Origin: Acidobacteriota bacterium
Lineage (GTDB): Bacteria > Acidobacteriota > Terriglobia > UBA7540
Direction: 5' to 3'
Length of the DNA stretch: 5,881 nucleotides
Assembly (NCBI GenBank): GCA_021784615.1
Contig: JAJYHU010000229.1
Coordinates: forward strand, 1-5,881
A program made the translations under genes and the position numbers. The notes below the pieces were generated by a model. It was not told where the DNA came from and made no database searches. It saw nothing but the letters and a program-made list of their open reading frames with translations. Positions 1-5,881 of the stretch are shown here, in pieces; position 1 is the first letter of the stretch; each line of letters starts with the position of its first letter.

Positions 1-626
1 AAGCCGAGACGCAGAACGTAGTCGGTCAGTTTCTTTGCCAGTTCACGGTAAGTGAGCGGCCGGTCGCCTTCCTCGGGCACGCGGGCCCAGGAGCCCAGGT
101 GAACTTCGTAGATGGATTGCGGGCTTGCAAGCGAGTTTTGCTGATGGCGGTTTTCCATCCAATGTCGGTCACCCCACTCGTATTGTAGGTCCCAAACAAT
201 GGAGGCGGTTTCGGGCGGCACCTGGCGGAACAGAGCAAAGGGGTCCGTCTTGTCGACCCGATACTCATGGTAACGGGACGCAATGTGATACTTATATTGC
301 ATTCCCTGTCCAACCCCGGGTACAAACCCTTCCCAAATTCCCGACTGCCCTCGATGTTGCAGGGGATGACTCCCCTTATTCCACCCGTTGAAGTCACCCA
401 TTACCGTAACCCGCTCGGCGTTCGGAGCCCAAACGGCAAAACTGCATCCTTCCTCTCCGTCAACCTTGATGGAGTGGGCTCCCAGCTTTTGATAGAGCCG
501 ATAGTGCGACCCTTCATTAAAGAGATAGAGGTCTTCATCCTTCAGCATTGATCTGTCGTACCGTACCGGCAAGGCCTCCCCGGCGTGGACCCCGCTCTCG
601 ATCGAAGTATTTTCGGGCGTATTCAT
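1..626 (-). CDS. glgB: GlgB, 1,4-alpha-glucan branching enzyme (N-terminal 208 residues; 3' end outside window)
   Basis: GlgB cuts alpha-1,4-glucan chains and rejoins the piece as an alpha-1,6 branch, completing the product of GlgE. Reading the minus strand from the ATG at 626, the frame stays open to the left edge with no stop. The sequence has DLYLFNEGSHYRLYQKLGAH (32-51), then a CBM48 domain with FAVWAPNAERVTVMGDFNGW (63-82) and YKYHIASRYHEYRVDKTDPF (111-130). The start of the GH13_9 catalytic domain follows at SIYEVHLGSWARVPEEGDRP (171-190). The catalytic residues lie beyond the window. There is one CBM48 directly after a 30-residue leader, so this is the shorter GlgB form without the extra N1 module of E. 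coli GlgB; a full length near 630-650 aa is expected. The ATG overlaps the malQ TGA (ATGA), and GGAAAGGA lies 6 bases upstream, inside malQ, so translational coupling is likely. Met27 is an alternative start but has less support. Confidence 0.96.
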   Translation of the reverse strand, partial: MNTPENTSIESGVHAGEALPVRYDRSMLKDEDLYLFNEGSHYRLYQKLGAHSIKVDGEEGCSFAVWAPNAERVTVMGDFNGWNKGSHPLQHRGQSGIWEGFVPGVGQGMQYKYHIASRYHEYRVDKTDPFALFRQVPPETASIVWDLQYEWGDRHWMENRHQQNSLASPQSIYEVHLGSWARVPEEGDRPLTYRELAKKLTDYVLRLG

Positions 627-2755
627 CGCACGTCCTTTCCACGCCTTGCGGCGTCCAACATTCTCAGCACTTCCACAACCTGCTCCGTGCCGGCGATTTC
701 TTCCAGGCTGTATCGCGCCTTGCGCTTCCAGTTCGGACGCTCATCACAGGTCCCTGGAACGTTTTGCGGCTGTTTCTCCAGCCAGAGATCTTCCAGATTC
801 ACCATCACCATGCTGCTGCGGCTTGAAGCCAAATACTTCAAGGAAGCTTTGAGAACCTCGGCGAGGGAGGAATCCTGGCTTGCGCCATGGCACAAGAAAC
901 TTGCAAGAGCGCCTCGCAATTTGCTCCGGACCTCCAGCTCTCGCATGGCGCTTGCCTCATCTAGCAGGCCCAGATCCACGCGGTCCTGGATATCCAAGCC
1001 CTCCCAAAACGACGCAAAGGTCGGCATGTCATGGGTATTAAGAGACGCAAGCGAACTCGCAGGGGGAACGGAAAGCGGCTTCTTTTTGTTCGGGGCAATT
1101 TCAAACTGCAAAACGTACATCCTCGCGACCCCGTGCCGCTTGAGCGCCGGGCGCACATAGCCCGGAACGGTCCCCAGATCCTCACCCACAATCACGGTTT
1201 GGTTTCGCGCGGACTCGAGCGCCAGGATGGCATAGAGTTCTTGGGAGCGGTAATGCACGTAGGCGCCCTGCCGCGGCTCAGAACCCTTCGGAACCCAGAA
1301 CAAGCGGTGCATGCCCATGACGTGGTCGATGCGCAGCACACTGGTGTGGGATAGATGATGTTGGAGCGCCTTGCGGAAGTAGGCGTACCCATCCTGGCGG
1401 ATCCCCTCCGGATGCATCGGAGGAAAACCCCAATCCTGACCTTTGGTAAAGAAGCCGTCGGGCGGCGAACCCGCGCTGACATCCAGGACAAACGACGAGC
1501 GATGGCGCCAAACGTCGTACCCATTGGGATTAACACCCAAAGGCAGGTCGAGGTAAAGGCCATTGTCCCCTCCCTGCCCGCTCTTGGCAAAGCCGCGAAT
1601 CTGTTCTTCAGCCAGCCACTGCGCATAGAGGTGATAGTGCAGCGCTTTCACATCATAGTCGCGAGCGCCCAGCTTTCCATCGCGCAATGGATCGGGCCAC
1701 GTCCACCAGGAGGCGCGGCGTCGGTCGCAGGTTGCACGAAACCGCGCGTAATCCTCCAGGTCAGGCCGGGACTTCACGTACCTGAAGAACTCTGTTTGGC
1801 GAGGCGAGGGACCCGCAAAAATCGACTCCGCAAGAAGTTCAAGCACCTGGCGTTTCAACGCCATGGCGCGCCGGTAATCAACGTGGGATTGAGACCGCAG
1901 AGCATCCCGCTCCGCTTGAAAGGCGCCTGATGCCGCCAGTTTTTGCGCGGCGGGGCAGCAGCCCAATTCCGGAATCTTGGCCATATCCAGGAAAAGTTCG
2001 TTCCAAAACATCCGGCTCACCGGAGAATAAGGGCTTGGGTCAAAGGGTTCGTCAAGGAAAGACGCAAGTATGGGCAGCGTACCCAATAATGCGCCGCCTT
2101 GTTCGTGAACCCATTTCCGCAACTCATTGAGATCGCCCAAATCACCCACGCCCCAATTGCAGCTGGATTGCAGGGCATAAATCGGAATAAAAATCCCCCA
2201 CGATTTTTCTTTGGCCCGGCCCGGATCAACGTAAGCTGCACGGGGCGCCGATATGACGAGGACCCGCGAGGCTTCTGTTCCGGATGCAACCGAGAGTTGG
2301 TGATAGCCCTGGGGCAGTTTTCCGGGCAAGCGGATATTGGCGGTCCAATTGGTCTGGCCCTCCACTTTGGCGTTCTTTCCGCTCGGCGCTTCCGCAGAGC
2401 GCTCCGGCTTAAGATCCCAAACCCGCTCTTCGCCATTCTCCAGTCTGAGCGTGCATCGGTGCCACCGCCGCGCCCCGCGAGCGGGGACACGAATTCTTGT
2501 GCTTCCCCCGTTCCATGCCACAACAACAGGTTCCGGGCCACGCTTGCTCAACTGCTGCCTGCGCTCCCGCAATGCGCCCGGAATGTCCTCTTCACCTGAT
2601 ACCGGCGCGCCAAGAGCGCGAAGCGTCGCGATCAGCACTTCCGGAGAAGCGCTGCTGCGCCGCCCATCCAGAATGTTCCGGTAAGAGAGTTGGATTCCGT
2701 ATAGAGCGGCCAGATCTCGTAAAGACCCCCTTGTCGTCCCTTTGCTAAAGCTCAC
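623..2755 (-). CDS. malQ: MalQ, 4-alpha-glucanotransferase (amylomaltase, 710 aa)
   Basis: MalQ (family GH77) moves alpha-1,4-glucan segments between acceptor chains, releasing glucose or maltose, in the cytoplasm. An N-terminal region of about 185 residues (beginning LRDLAALYGIQLSYRNILDG, 12-31) precedes the catalytic barrel, as in the E. coli-type enzyme (694 aa). Barrel motifs: SWGIFIPIYALQS (185-197), SPYSPVSRMFWNELFLD (241-257), LPLGVNPNGYDVW (404-416), GSPPDGFFTKGQDWGFPP (429-446), nucleophile D477 in LRIDHVMGMHRLFW, acid/base E525 in VGEDLGTVP, third carboxylate D576 in NTHDMPTF, and NVPGT with PNWKRK near the end. All three catalytic acids are present. The start is a GTG and the Shine-Dalgarno is weak (GCGGA, 4 bases before it). 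No alternative start lies between it and the in-frame mak stop, and the conserved N-terminus begins at once, so the start is well supported. The stop overlaps the glgB ATG. Translation is probably coupled to mak. Confidence 0.96.
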   Translation of the reverse strand: MSFSKGTTRGSLRDLAALYGIQLSYRNILDGRRSSASPEVLIATLRALGAPVSGEEDIPGALRERRQQLSKRGPEPVVVAWNGGSTRIRVPARGARRWHRCTLRLENGEERVWDLKPERSAEAPSGKNAKVEGQTNWTANIRLPGKLPQGYHQLSVASGTEASRVLVISAPRAAYVDPGRAKEKSWGIFIPIYALQSSCNWGVGDLGDLNELRKWVHEQGGALLGTLPILASFLDEPFDPSPYSPVSRMFWNELFLDMAKIPELGCCPAAQKLAASGAFQAERDALRSQSHVDYRRAMALKRQVLELLAESIFAGPSPRQTEFFRYVKSRPDLEDYARFRATCDRRRASWWTWPDPLRDGKLGARDYDVKALHYHLYAQWLAEEQIRGFAKSGQGGDNGLYLDLPLGVNPNGYDVWRHRSSFVLDVSAGSPPDGFFTKGQDWGFPPMHPEGIRQDGYAYFRKALQHHLSHTSVLRIDHVMGMHRLFWVPKGSEPRQGAYVHYRSQELYAILALESARNQTVIVGEDLGTVPGYVRPALKRHGVARMYVLQFEIAPNKKKPLSVPPASSLASLNTHDMPTFASFWEGLDIQDRVDLGLLDEASAMRELEVRSKLRGALASFLCHGASQDSSLAEVLKASLKYLASSRSSMVMVNLEDLWLEKQPQNVPGTCDERPNWKRKARYSLEEIAGTEQVVEVLRMLDAARRGKDVR
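633..640 (-). promoter_or_regulatory. Ribosome binding site of glgB, inside malQ
   Basis: On the minus strand the bases read GGAAAGGA, a good Shine-Dalgarno match, ending 6 bases before the glgB ATG at 626. It lies within the last codons of malQ (encoding RGKD). Together with the ATGA overlap it fixes the glgB start and implies that ribosomes finishing malQ can reinitiate on glgB. Confidence 0.8.
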
Positions 2756-2782
2756 CGTATCCGCTTTCTGACCAGACTTTCC
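2756..2782 (-). other. 27-base spacer joining mak to malQ in one frame
   Basis: After the mak TAG, nine sense codons (encoding GKSGQKADT) lead straight into the malQ GTG with no frame change and no further stop. The spacer holds only a weak ribosome binding site (GCGGA at 2760-2764). A ribosome ending at the mak stop would be close enough to reinitiate on malQ. Confidence 0.75.
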
Positions 2783-4444
2783 CTAGCCCTGCCACTTCGA
2801 GTTCCCCAATATTTGAAGGATTCCTCGCAGAGGAATCCTTAGCCAACCCGGCCGGTTGTTCAGCTCATACGCCATTTCGTAAATAGCCTTTTCAAGCTGG
2901 TAGGCGCCGAGCAACTCTATCAGTTCTTCCCTGCCCTGCGGCAGGAACCGGGCCTGAGCTGCAACCTCAAGATAAGTCTTTATAAAAGCCGAGGAGACCA
3001 TTGCGTACCAACCGTTCGCCCACGGCTCGAACGCTGCAAGCTCCGCCGCCGGGACCGCCTTTGCTGCGATCCGGTCCAAAAGGGCGCCGTAAGCCGCGTA
3101 GTGAAAGGAGCGCAACATGCCTGCCACGTCCCGCAGCGGAGAGCGCTTGATCCGGCGCTCGCTGATGGGCCGTGCGGGTTCGCCTTCAAAGTCAATGATG
3201 ACGAAGTCTTCGCCCGTATAGAGCACCTGCCCCAAGTGATAGTCTCCGTGCACGCGAGTACGCATAGCCGTTATTCCCCGGTCGAGAACCAACTGGAAAC
3301 GGTCGAGCACCTGCGCCTCCAGCGTCCGAACTTTTCCGGCCTCTTCCTTTACGCCTTTGGGCAATTCCGGCAGCCGTTCGGCCAGCAACTGAAAGGTCCC
3401 GGTTGCCAAATCCCGCATCGACTGATAGAGCGAGCGCTGATAGGACGGAGAAAACGGTTCTGGAGCAAAATCCGGATTCTTCTCGTCCGAGGCCAAGGCC
3501 ATGTGGAGTTCGCCGGTTCTTCTTCCCAGCAATTCCACCGCAGCCATGTATGTCCCAATCAGTTCCCGCGCCTCGGGATAAGGATCACAATCCTCAAGCC
3601 CCCACTGACTTGTTTTTGGAAATAGCTGCGGCCGCAGCTTTCCGGCATAGGCCGCCACACGATCATAATAGCCAGCGAGTACGTCCAGCGTGAAACTCCA
3701 TGCGTCTCCCTGGCAACGGATGAATCCTTGCAGGATGCCCAGGGTTATCGGCTTGCCCGTGGTCCTTCGATATTCCAGGAACCCGGCAACCGGAGGAACG
3801 TGGGCAAAGCCCGCATCGGTCAGGAAAGCGCCCACTTCAAGGTCAGGATTAATACCTTCACTGAGCCGGCGAAATACCTTCAAAATCATTTGGCTGCCAT
3901 AAAGGATTGAACTGTTACTTTGCTCTGCGCGCACCAATGAAGGCACAAGCCGGCTGGCCTCCAGGCCGGCAAGAGGGCCAAAAACACGCGTTGGCGTTCC
4001 CCGAACTTCCCCCCCGGAGCCGCTCCTGAAGATTTTCCCTCCACCGATTACGTCCAGCAGCGCGCTACAAAACTCTTGTTCCTGCATGGCGTTCACAAGA
4101 ACACCGTCTTGGCCATGGGCTGTCACGCGCGCAACAATCGCGCTTGGGCTTTCCAATCGGACTTTTTCTCCCTCCGCGCCGGAAACAACACACAACGGCA
4201 CCGCGTAGTTTTCAGGGCCGGCTTCCAGATAATTGACGCGCACAAAGGTCACATCGGCAGATGCCGGCCCATAAGGGATACGAACGGCGTCCTCAATGTT
4301 AACGGACCTGATCCGCCGCGCCTTCCCGCCAAACCAGCGTTGCGCGCAAAGGTAATTGGGCAGAATCTCTTCCAGCTTCGTCTTCGGCTGCTTGTTCAAC
4401 ACACTCTCCCAATTGCCGTTGACGGTCAAGTTTGGAAATTCCAT
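2783..4444 (-). CDS. mak: Maltokinase (stand-alone Mak/Pep2, 553 aa)
   Basis: Maltokinase phosphorylates maltose with ATP to alpha-maltose 1-phosphate, the donor used by GlgE. The N-terminal cap carries LPNYLCAQRWFGGKAR (residues 28-43), typical of this family. The kinase lobe has SNSSILYGSQMILKVFRR (177-193, probable ATP-site lysine K189), the catalytic loop HGDYHLGQ (399-406, base D401) and the metal-binding IIDFEGEP (416-423, D418). The C-terminus ends with the conserved RPGWLRIPLRGI. The frame opens at a GTG at 4495 (17 more residues, MIDCRCLDASPSYSGGR). I prefer the ATG at 4444: it has a GGGGG Shine-Dalgarno-like run 4 bases upstream, and the extra residues do not look like family sequence. 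At 553 aa it is longer than mycobacterial maltokinase (about 455) and matches the Mak half of TreS-Mak fusions, yet no TreS sequence precedes it. Function is confident; the exact start is less so. Confidence 0.93.
   Translation of the reverse strand: MEFPNLTVNGNWESVLNKQPKTKLEEILPNYLCAQRWFGGKARRIRSVNIEDAVRIPYGPASADVTFVRVNYLEAGPENYAVPLCVVSGAEGEKVRLESPSAIVARVTAHGQDGVLVNAMQEQEFCSALLDVIGGGKIFRSGSGGEVRGTPTRVFGPLAGLEASRLVPSLVRAEQSNSSILYGSQMILKVFRRLSEGINPDLEVGAFLTDAGFAHVPPVAGFLEYRRTTGKPITLGILQGFIRCQGDAWSFTLDVLAGYYDRVAAYAGKLRPQLFPKTSQWGLEDCDPYPEARELIGTYMAAVELLGRRTGELHMALASDEKNPDFAPEPFSPSYQRSLYQSMRDLATGTFQLLAERLPELPKGVKEEAGKVRTLEAQVLDRFQLVLDRGITAMRTRVHGDYHLGQVLYTGEDFVIIDFEGEPARPISERRIKRSPLRDVAGMLRSFHYAAYGALLDRIAAKAVPAAELAAFEPWANGWYAMVSSAFIKTYLEVAAQARFLPQGREELIELLGAYQLEKAIYEMAYELNNRPGWLRIPLRGILQILGNSKWQG
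2816..2840. repeat. Perfect 11-bp inverted repeat (hairpin) in the 3' end of mak
   Basis: AAGGATTCCTC at 2816-2826 is the exact reverse complement of GAGGAATCCTT at 2830-2840, leaving a 3-base loop (GCA on the plus strand, TGC in the transcript). Flanking bases do not extend the pairing. It lies inside mak, over the codons for the conserved RIPLRGIL, about 30 bases before the mak stop and 60 bases before the malQ GTG. No U-tract follows, so it is not a standard terminator. In RNA it would be a stable stem that translating ribosomes must melt. Confidence 0.75.
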
Positions 4445-4448
4445 TCTG

Positions 4449-4453
4449 CCCCC
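4449..4453 (-). promoter_or_regulatory. Probable ribosome binding site of mak, supporting the ATG at 4444
   Basis: The minus strand reads GGGGG followed by CAGA and then ATG. A five-G run can pair with the CCUCC core of 16S rRNA using one G-U pair, at a short but acceptable spacing. The competing upstream GTG (4495) is preceded by GGAACGGAACGGC, a poorer match. This tips the start choice to the ATG without settling it. Confidence 0.5.
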
Positions 4454-4507
4454 AGAATAGGATGGTGAAGCATCCAAGCACCGGCAATCAATCACGCCGT
4501 TCCGTTC

Positions 4508-4548
4508 CGCCCGGCTTCGGCTCGATCACCAGACGCCCTCGCCGGGCG
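4508..4548. repeat. 8-bp GC-only inverted repeat between glgE and mak
   Basis: CGCCCGGC at 4508-4515 is the exact reverse complement of GCCGGGCG at 4541-4548, with a 25-base loop. In the transcript this would form a GC stem starting about 4 bases after the glgE stop. There is no U-run after it, so it is not an intrinsic terminator. It might stabilise or mark the 3' end of a processed glgE message. Arms this short and this GC-rich also arise by chance. Confidence 0.45.
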
Positions 4549-4552
4549 ACCG

Positions 4553-5881
4553 CTACATGAAGTAATCGAAATCGCGCTCGCTGCGAATCCGGCGGCGAAT
4601 CCGCAGGATATGGGCCGGCATGACATGCGGATTCAACTCAATATAGTTTCTTGCTCCTTGCCAGAGATAGCGGGAATCGGTGAGCAGGTCATGGGCCTGA
4701 TAAGTTTGGCTTGGGTCCAGTCCAAAATAGTCGAGCGGCACATCAAGCCATCCTGACTGCGTGTGGCGAAAATCCAGGTTGACCACCACCAGGATGATAC
4801 TTGAAAGATCCTCCGTCACTTTGCTGTAGGCAAGCAGTTCATCATTCTCGATCGGATGGAACCGCAGGCGGTCGTTGCTTTCGAGCGCCGGATTTCTGTG
4901 CCGGATCTGGTTGACCCTGGCAATCAACCCTTTCAAGCTGTCGGGATGATTGATGTCCCAATTCCGGATTTCATACTTTTCAGAGTTCAGGTATTCCTCG
5001 CTTCCGGCATGCAGCGGCAGGTTCTCGCACAGTTCAAAAGCCGGTCCGTATATCCCATAGTTTGCGCCCAGAGTCGCTGCCAGAATCAAGCGCGCCAGGA
5101 AGGCGGGGCGTCCGCCGACCTGGAGATATTCCGTCAAAATATCAGGAGTATTGGGCCAGAGGTTGGGACGGAAATACTCACGAACCTCGGTTTGGGTCAA
5201 TTCCGTGAAATACTCAGTCAGGTCCCGCTTGTTGTTTCGCCATGCAAAATAGGTGTAGGACTGCGTGAACCCAAGTTTGGCCAGCCGATACATGACTTTC
5301 GGGCGAGTAAAAGCCTCGGCAAGAAACAGAACGTCAGGGTGCTGCTTCTTGATCTCCCGGATCGCCCACTCCCAGAACTCAAAGGGCTTGGTATGGGGGT
5401 TGTCGACGCGGAAGATGCGGACGCCTTGCTCAATCCAAAACAGCATGACGCTCTTCAGTTCCTCCCACAATTCCTTCCAATGGGCGCTATCAAAATTCAG
5501 CGGGTAGATATCTTCGTACTTTTTGGGAGGATTCTCCGCATATTGCACGGTGCCATCCGGGCGCCATCGGAACCAATCCGGATGCTCGGCAACGTAGGGA
5601 TGGTCAGGAGCGCACTGATAGGCGATGTCCAAGGCCACTTCCAGTCCGAACTCCCGCGCGGCGGCGACCAGTTGGTGGAAGTCATCGAGCGTTCCCAACT
5701 GCGGGTGAATGGCCTTGTGGCCGCCTTCGACCGAGCCGATCGCCCAAGGGCTGCCCGCTTCCTCCGGCATGCACAGGGGATTGTTGTTCTTCCCTTTTCG
5801 GTGGTTCTTTCCGATCGGATGGATAGGCGGCAGGTAAAGCACGTCAAAGCCCATCTCCGCCACATAGGGCAGCCGCCTAAT
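4553..5881 (-). CDS. glgE: GlgE, alpha-1,4-glucan:maltose-1-phosphate maltosyltransferase (C-terminal 442 residues; 5' end outside window)
   Basis: GlgE transfers maltosyl units from alpha-maltose 1-phosphate to the non-reducing end of an alpha-1,4-glucan, releasing phosphate, in the cytoplasm (family GH13_3). The frame is open to the right edge, reading IRRLPYVAEMGFDVLYLPPI. The GTG at 5863 is therefore an internal valine codon, not a start. Numbering from the first visible residue, the (beta/alpha)8 barrel shows the nucleophile D160 in RIFRVDNPHTKP, the acid/base E189 in FLAEAFTRP and the third carboxylate D247 in NTPDILTEYL. Their spacing matches what I recall of the Streptomyces enzyme (D394, E423, D480). 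K31, Q89, K121 and N161 sit where that enzyme binds phosphate and sugar. The N after the nucleophile and the KGKNN loop favour GlgE over an ordinary alpha-amylase. The C-terminal beta domain ends in RSERDFDYFM, then TAG. By family length (about 650-680 residues) some 210-240 residues are missing. It is the first visible gene of the operon. Confidence 0.95.
   Translation of the reverse strand: MRRLPYVAEMGFDVLYLPPIHPIGKNHRKGKNNNPLCMPEEAGSPWAIGSVEGGHKAIHPQLGTLDDFHQLVAAAREFGLEVALDIAYQCAPDHPYVAEHPDWFRWRPDGTVQYAENPPKKYEDIYPLNFDSAHWKELWEELKSVMLFWIEQGVRIFRVDNPHTKPFEFWEWAIREIKKQHPDVLFLAEAFTRPKVMYRLAKLGFTQSYTYFAWRNNKRDLTEYFTELTQTEVREYFRPNLWPNTPDILTEYLQVGGRPAFLARLILAATLGANYGIYGPAFELCENLPLHAGSEEYLNSEKYEIRNWDINHPDSLKGLIARVNQIRHRNPALESNDRLRFHPIENDELLAYSKVTEDLSSIILVVVNLDFRHTQSGWLDVPLDYFGLDPSQTYQAHDLLTDSRYLWQGARNYIELNPHVMPAHILRIRRRIRSERDFDYFM

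Larger units (their letters stand above)
4445..4552. other. glgE-mak gap, the only substantial non-coding stretch
   Basis: These 108 bases separate the glgE stop from the preferred mak ATG. If mak starts at the GTG at 4495, the gap shrinks to 57 bases. It contains an 8-bp GC-only inverted repeat, a GTG start alternative and the GGGGG run. I find no good -35/-10 pair, no T-tract terminator and no recognisable remnant of treS. It is GC-rich on the glgE side. Confidence 0.7.
1..5881 (-). other. glgE-mak-malQ-glgB operon (both ends outside window)
   Basis: Four genes of one pathway run in the same direction with gaps of about 108, 27 and -4 bases. No promoter or terminator is recognisable between them. 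Maltose activation (Mak), chain extension (GlgE), branching (GlgB) and oligosaccharide rearrangement (MalQ) are all encoded together, so co-transcription is the simplest reading. Confidence 0.85.

Noticed and set aside
26..397. A 123-codon minus-strand frame in the left end
   Set aside because: It is out of frame with glgB, whose CBM48 and catalytic-domain motifs run through the same bases; its protein looks random.
585..1160. A 191-codon open frame on the plus strand, antisense to malQ
   Set aside because: It lies opposite unmistakable GH77 sequence, has no recognisable domain, and is the kind of shadow frame GC-rich coding DNA produces.
1355..1930. Another 191-codon plus-strand frame opposite the malQ catalytic region
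   Set aside because: It is antisense to the conserved MalQ motifs, has no family resemblance and no credible ribosome binding site context.
4445..4500. A TATTCT -10-like box before mak as an internal promoter
   Set aside because: It matches only 4 of 6 bases, no reasonable -35 lies at 16-18 bases, and it sits almost on the start codon.
4534..4548. Short GC stem (CGCCC/GGGCG) after the glgE stop as a terminator
   Set aside because: The stem has only 5 pairs, no U-run follows on the minus strand, and it competes with the 8-bp inverted repeat that uses the same bases.
5861..5863. GTG as a possible start of glgE
   Set aside because: The frame continues upstream to the edge with conserved GlgE sequence (RRLPY), and the GH13 barrel would otherwise lack its first part.
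1..5881. Mobile element, CRISPR array, RNA gene or defence system
   Set aside because: The window is almost fully occupied by four metabolic genes. I saw no terminal repeats, transposase motifs, regularly spaced repeats, or tRNA- or rRNA-like sequence.

Overview
The window holds one continuous run of four genes, all transcribed on the minus strand, for making alpha-1,4/1,6-glucan (glycogen) from maltose 1-phosphate. In transcription order, from the right edge to the left, they are: the C-terminal two thirds of glgE (maltosyltransferase, cut by the right edge), a complete maltokinase gene (mak/pep2), a complete malQ (4-alpha-glucanotransferase), and the first 208 codons of glgB (branching enzyme, cut by the left edge). 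Every kilobase is coding. The only real gap is about 108 bases between glgE and mak.

How they fit together: maltokinase uses ATP to make maltose 1-phosphate, GlgE transfers the maltosyl unit to the end of an alpha-1,4 chain, GlgB adds alpha-1,6 branches, and MalQ redistributes short alpha-1,4-glucans. This is the GlgE pathway known from actinobacteria and scattered other phyla. Trehalose synthase (TreS), which normally supplies maltose and is often fused to maltokinase, is absent between glgE and mak. It could lie outside the window, or maltose could come from another route.

Linkage is tight on the mak-malQ-glgB side. malQ starts 27 bases after the mak stop and in the same reading frame, and the malQ stop overlaps the glgB start (ATGA). 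The window shows no convincing promoter and no intrinsic terminator, so the transcript probably begins upstream of glgE and runs past the left edge.

Organism: a bacterium with moderately GC-rich DNA by eye and mixed ATG/GTG starts. Gene content alone cannot fix the phylum. An acidobacterium or another soil or sediment Gram-negative lineage is a plausible guess only. There are no mobile elements, RNA genes, CRISPR arrays or phage genes. I do not see a previously undescribed system. The points worth a second look are the stand-alone maltokinase without TreS, a perfect 11-bp hairpin near the end of mak, the frame continuity across the mak stop, and an unresolved mak start.
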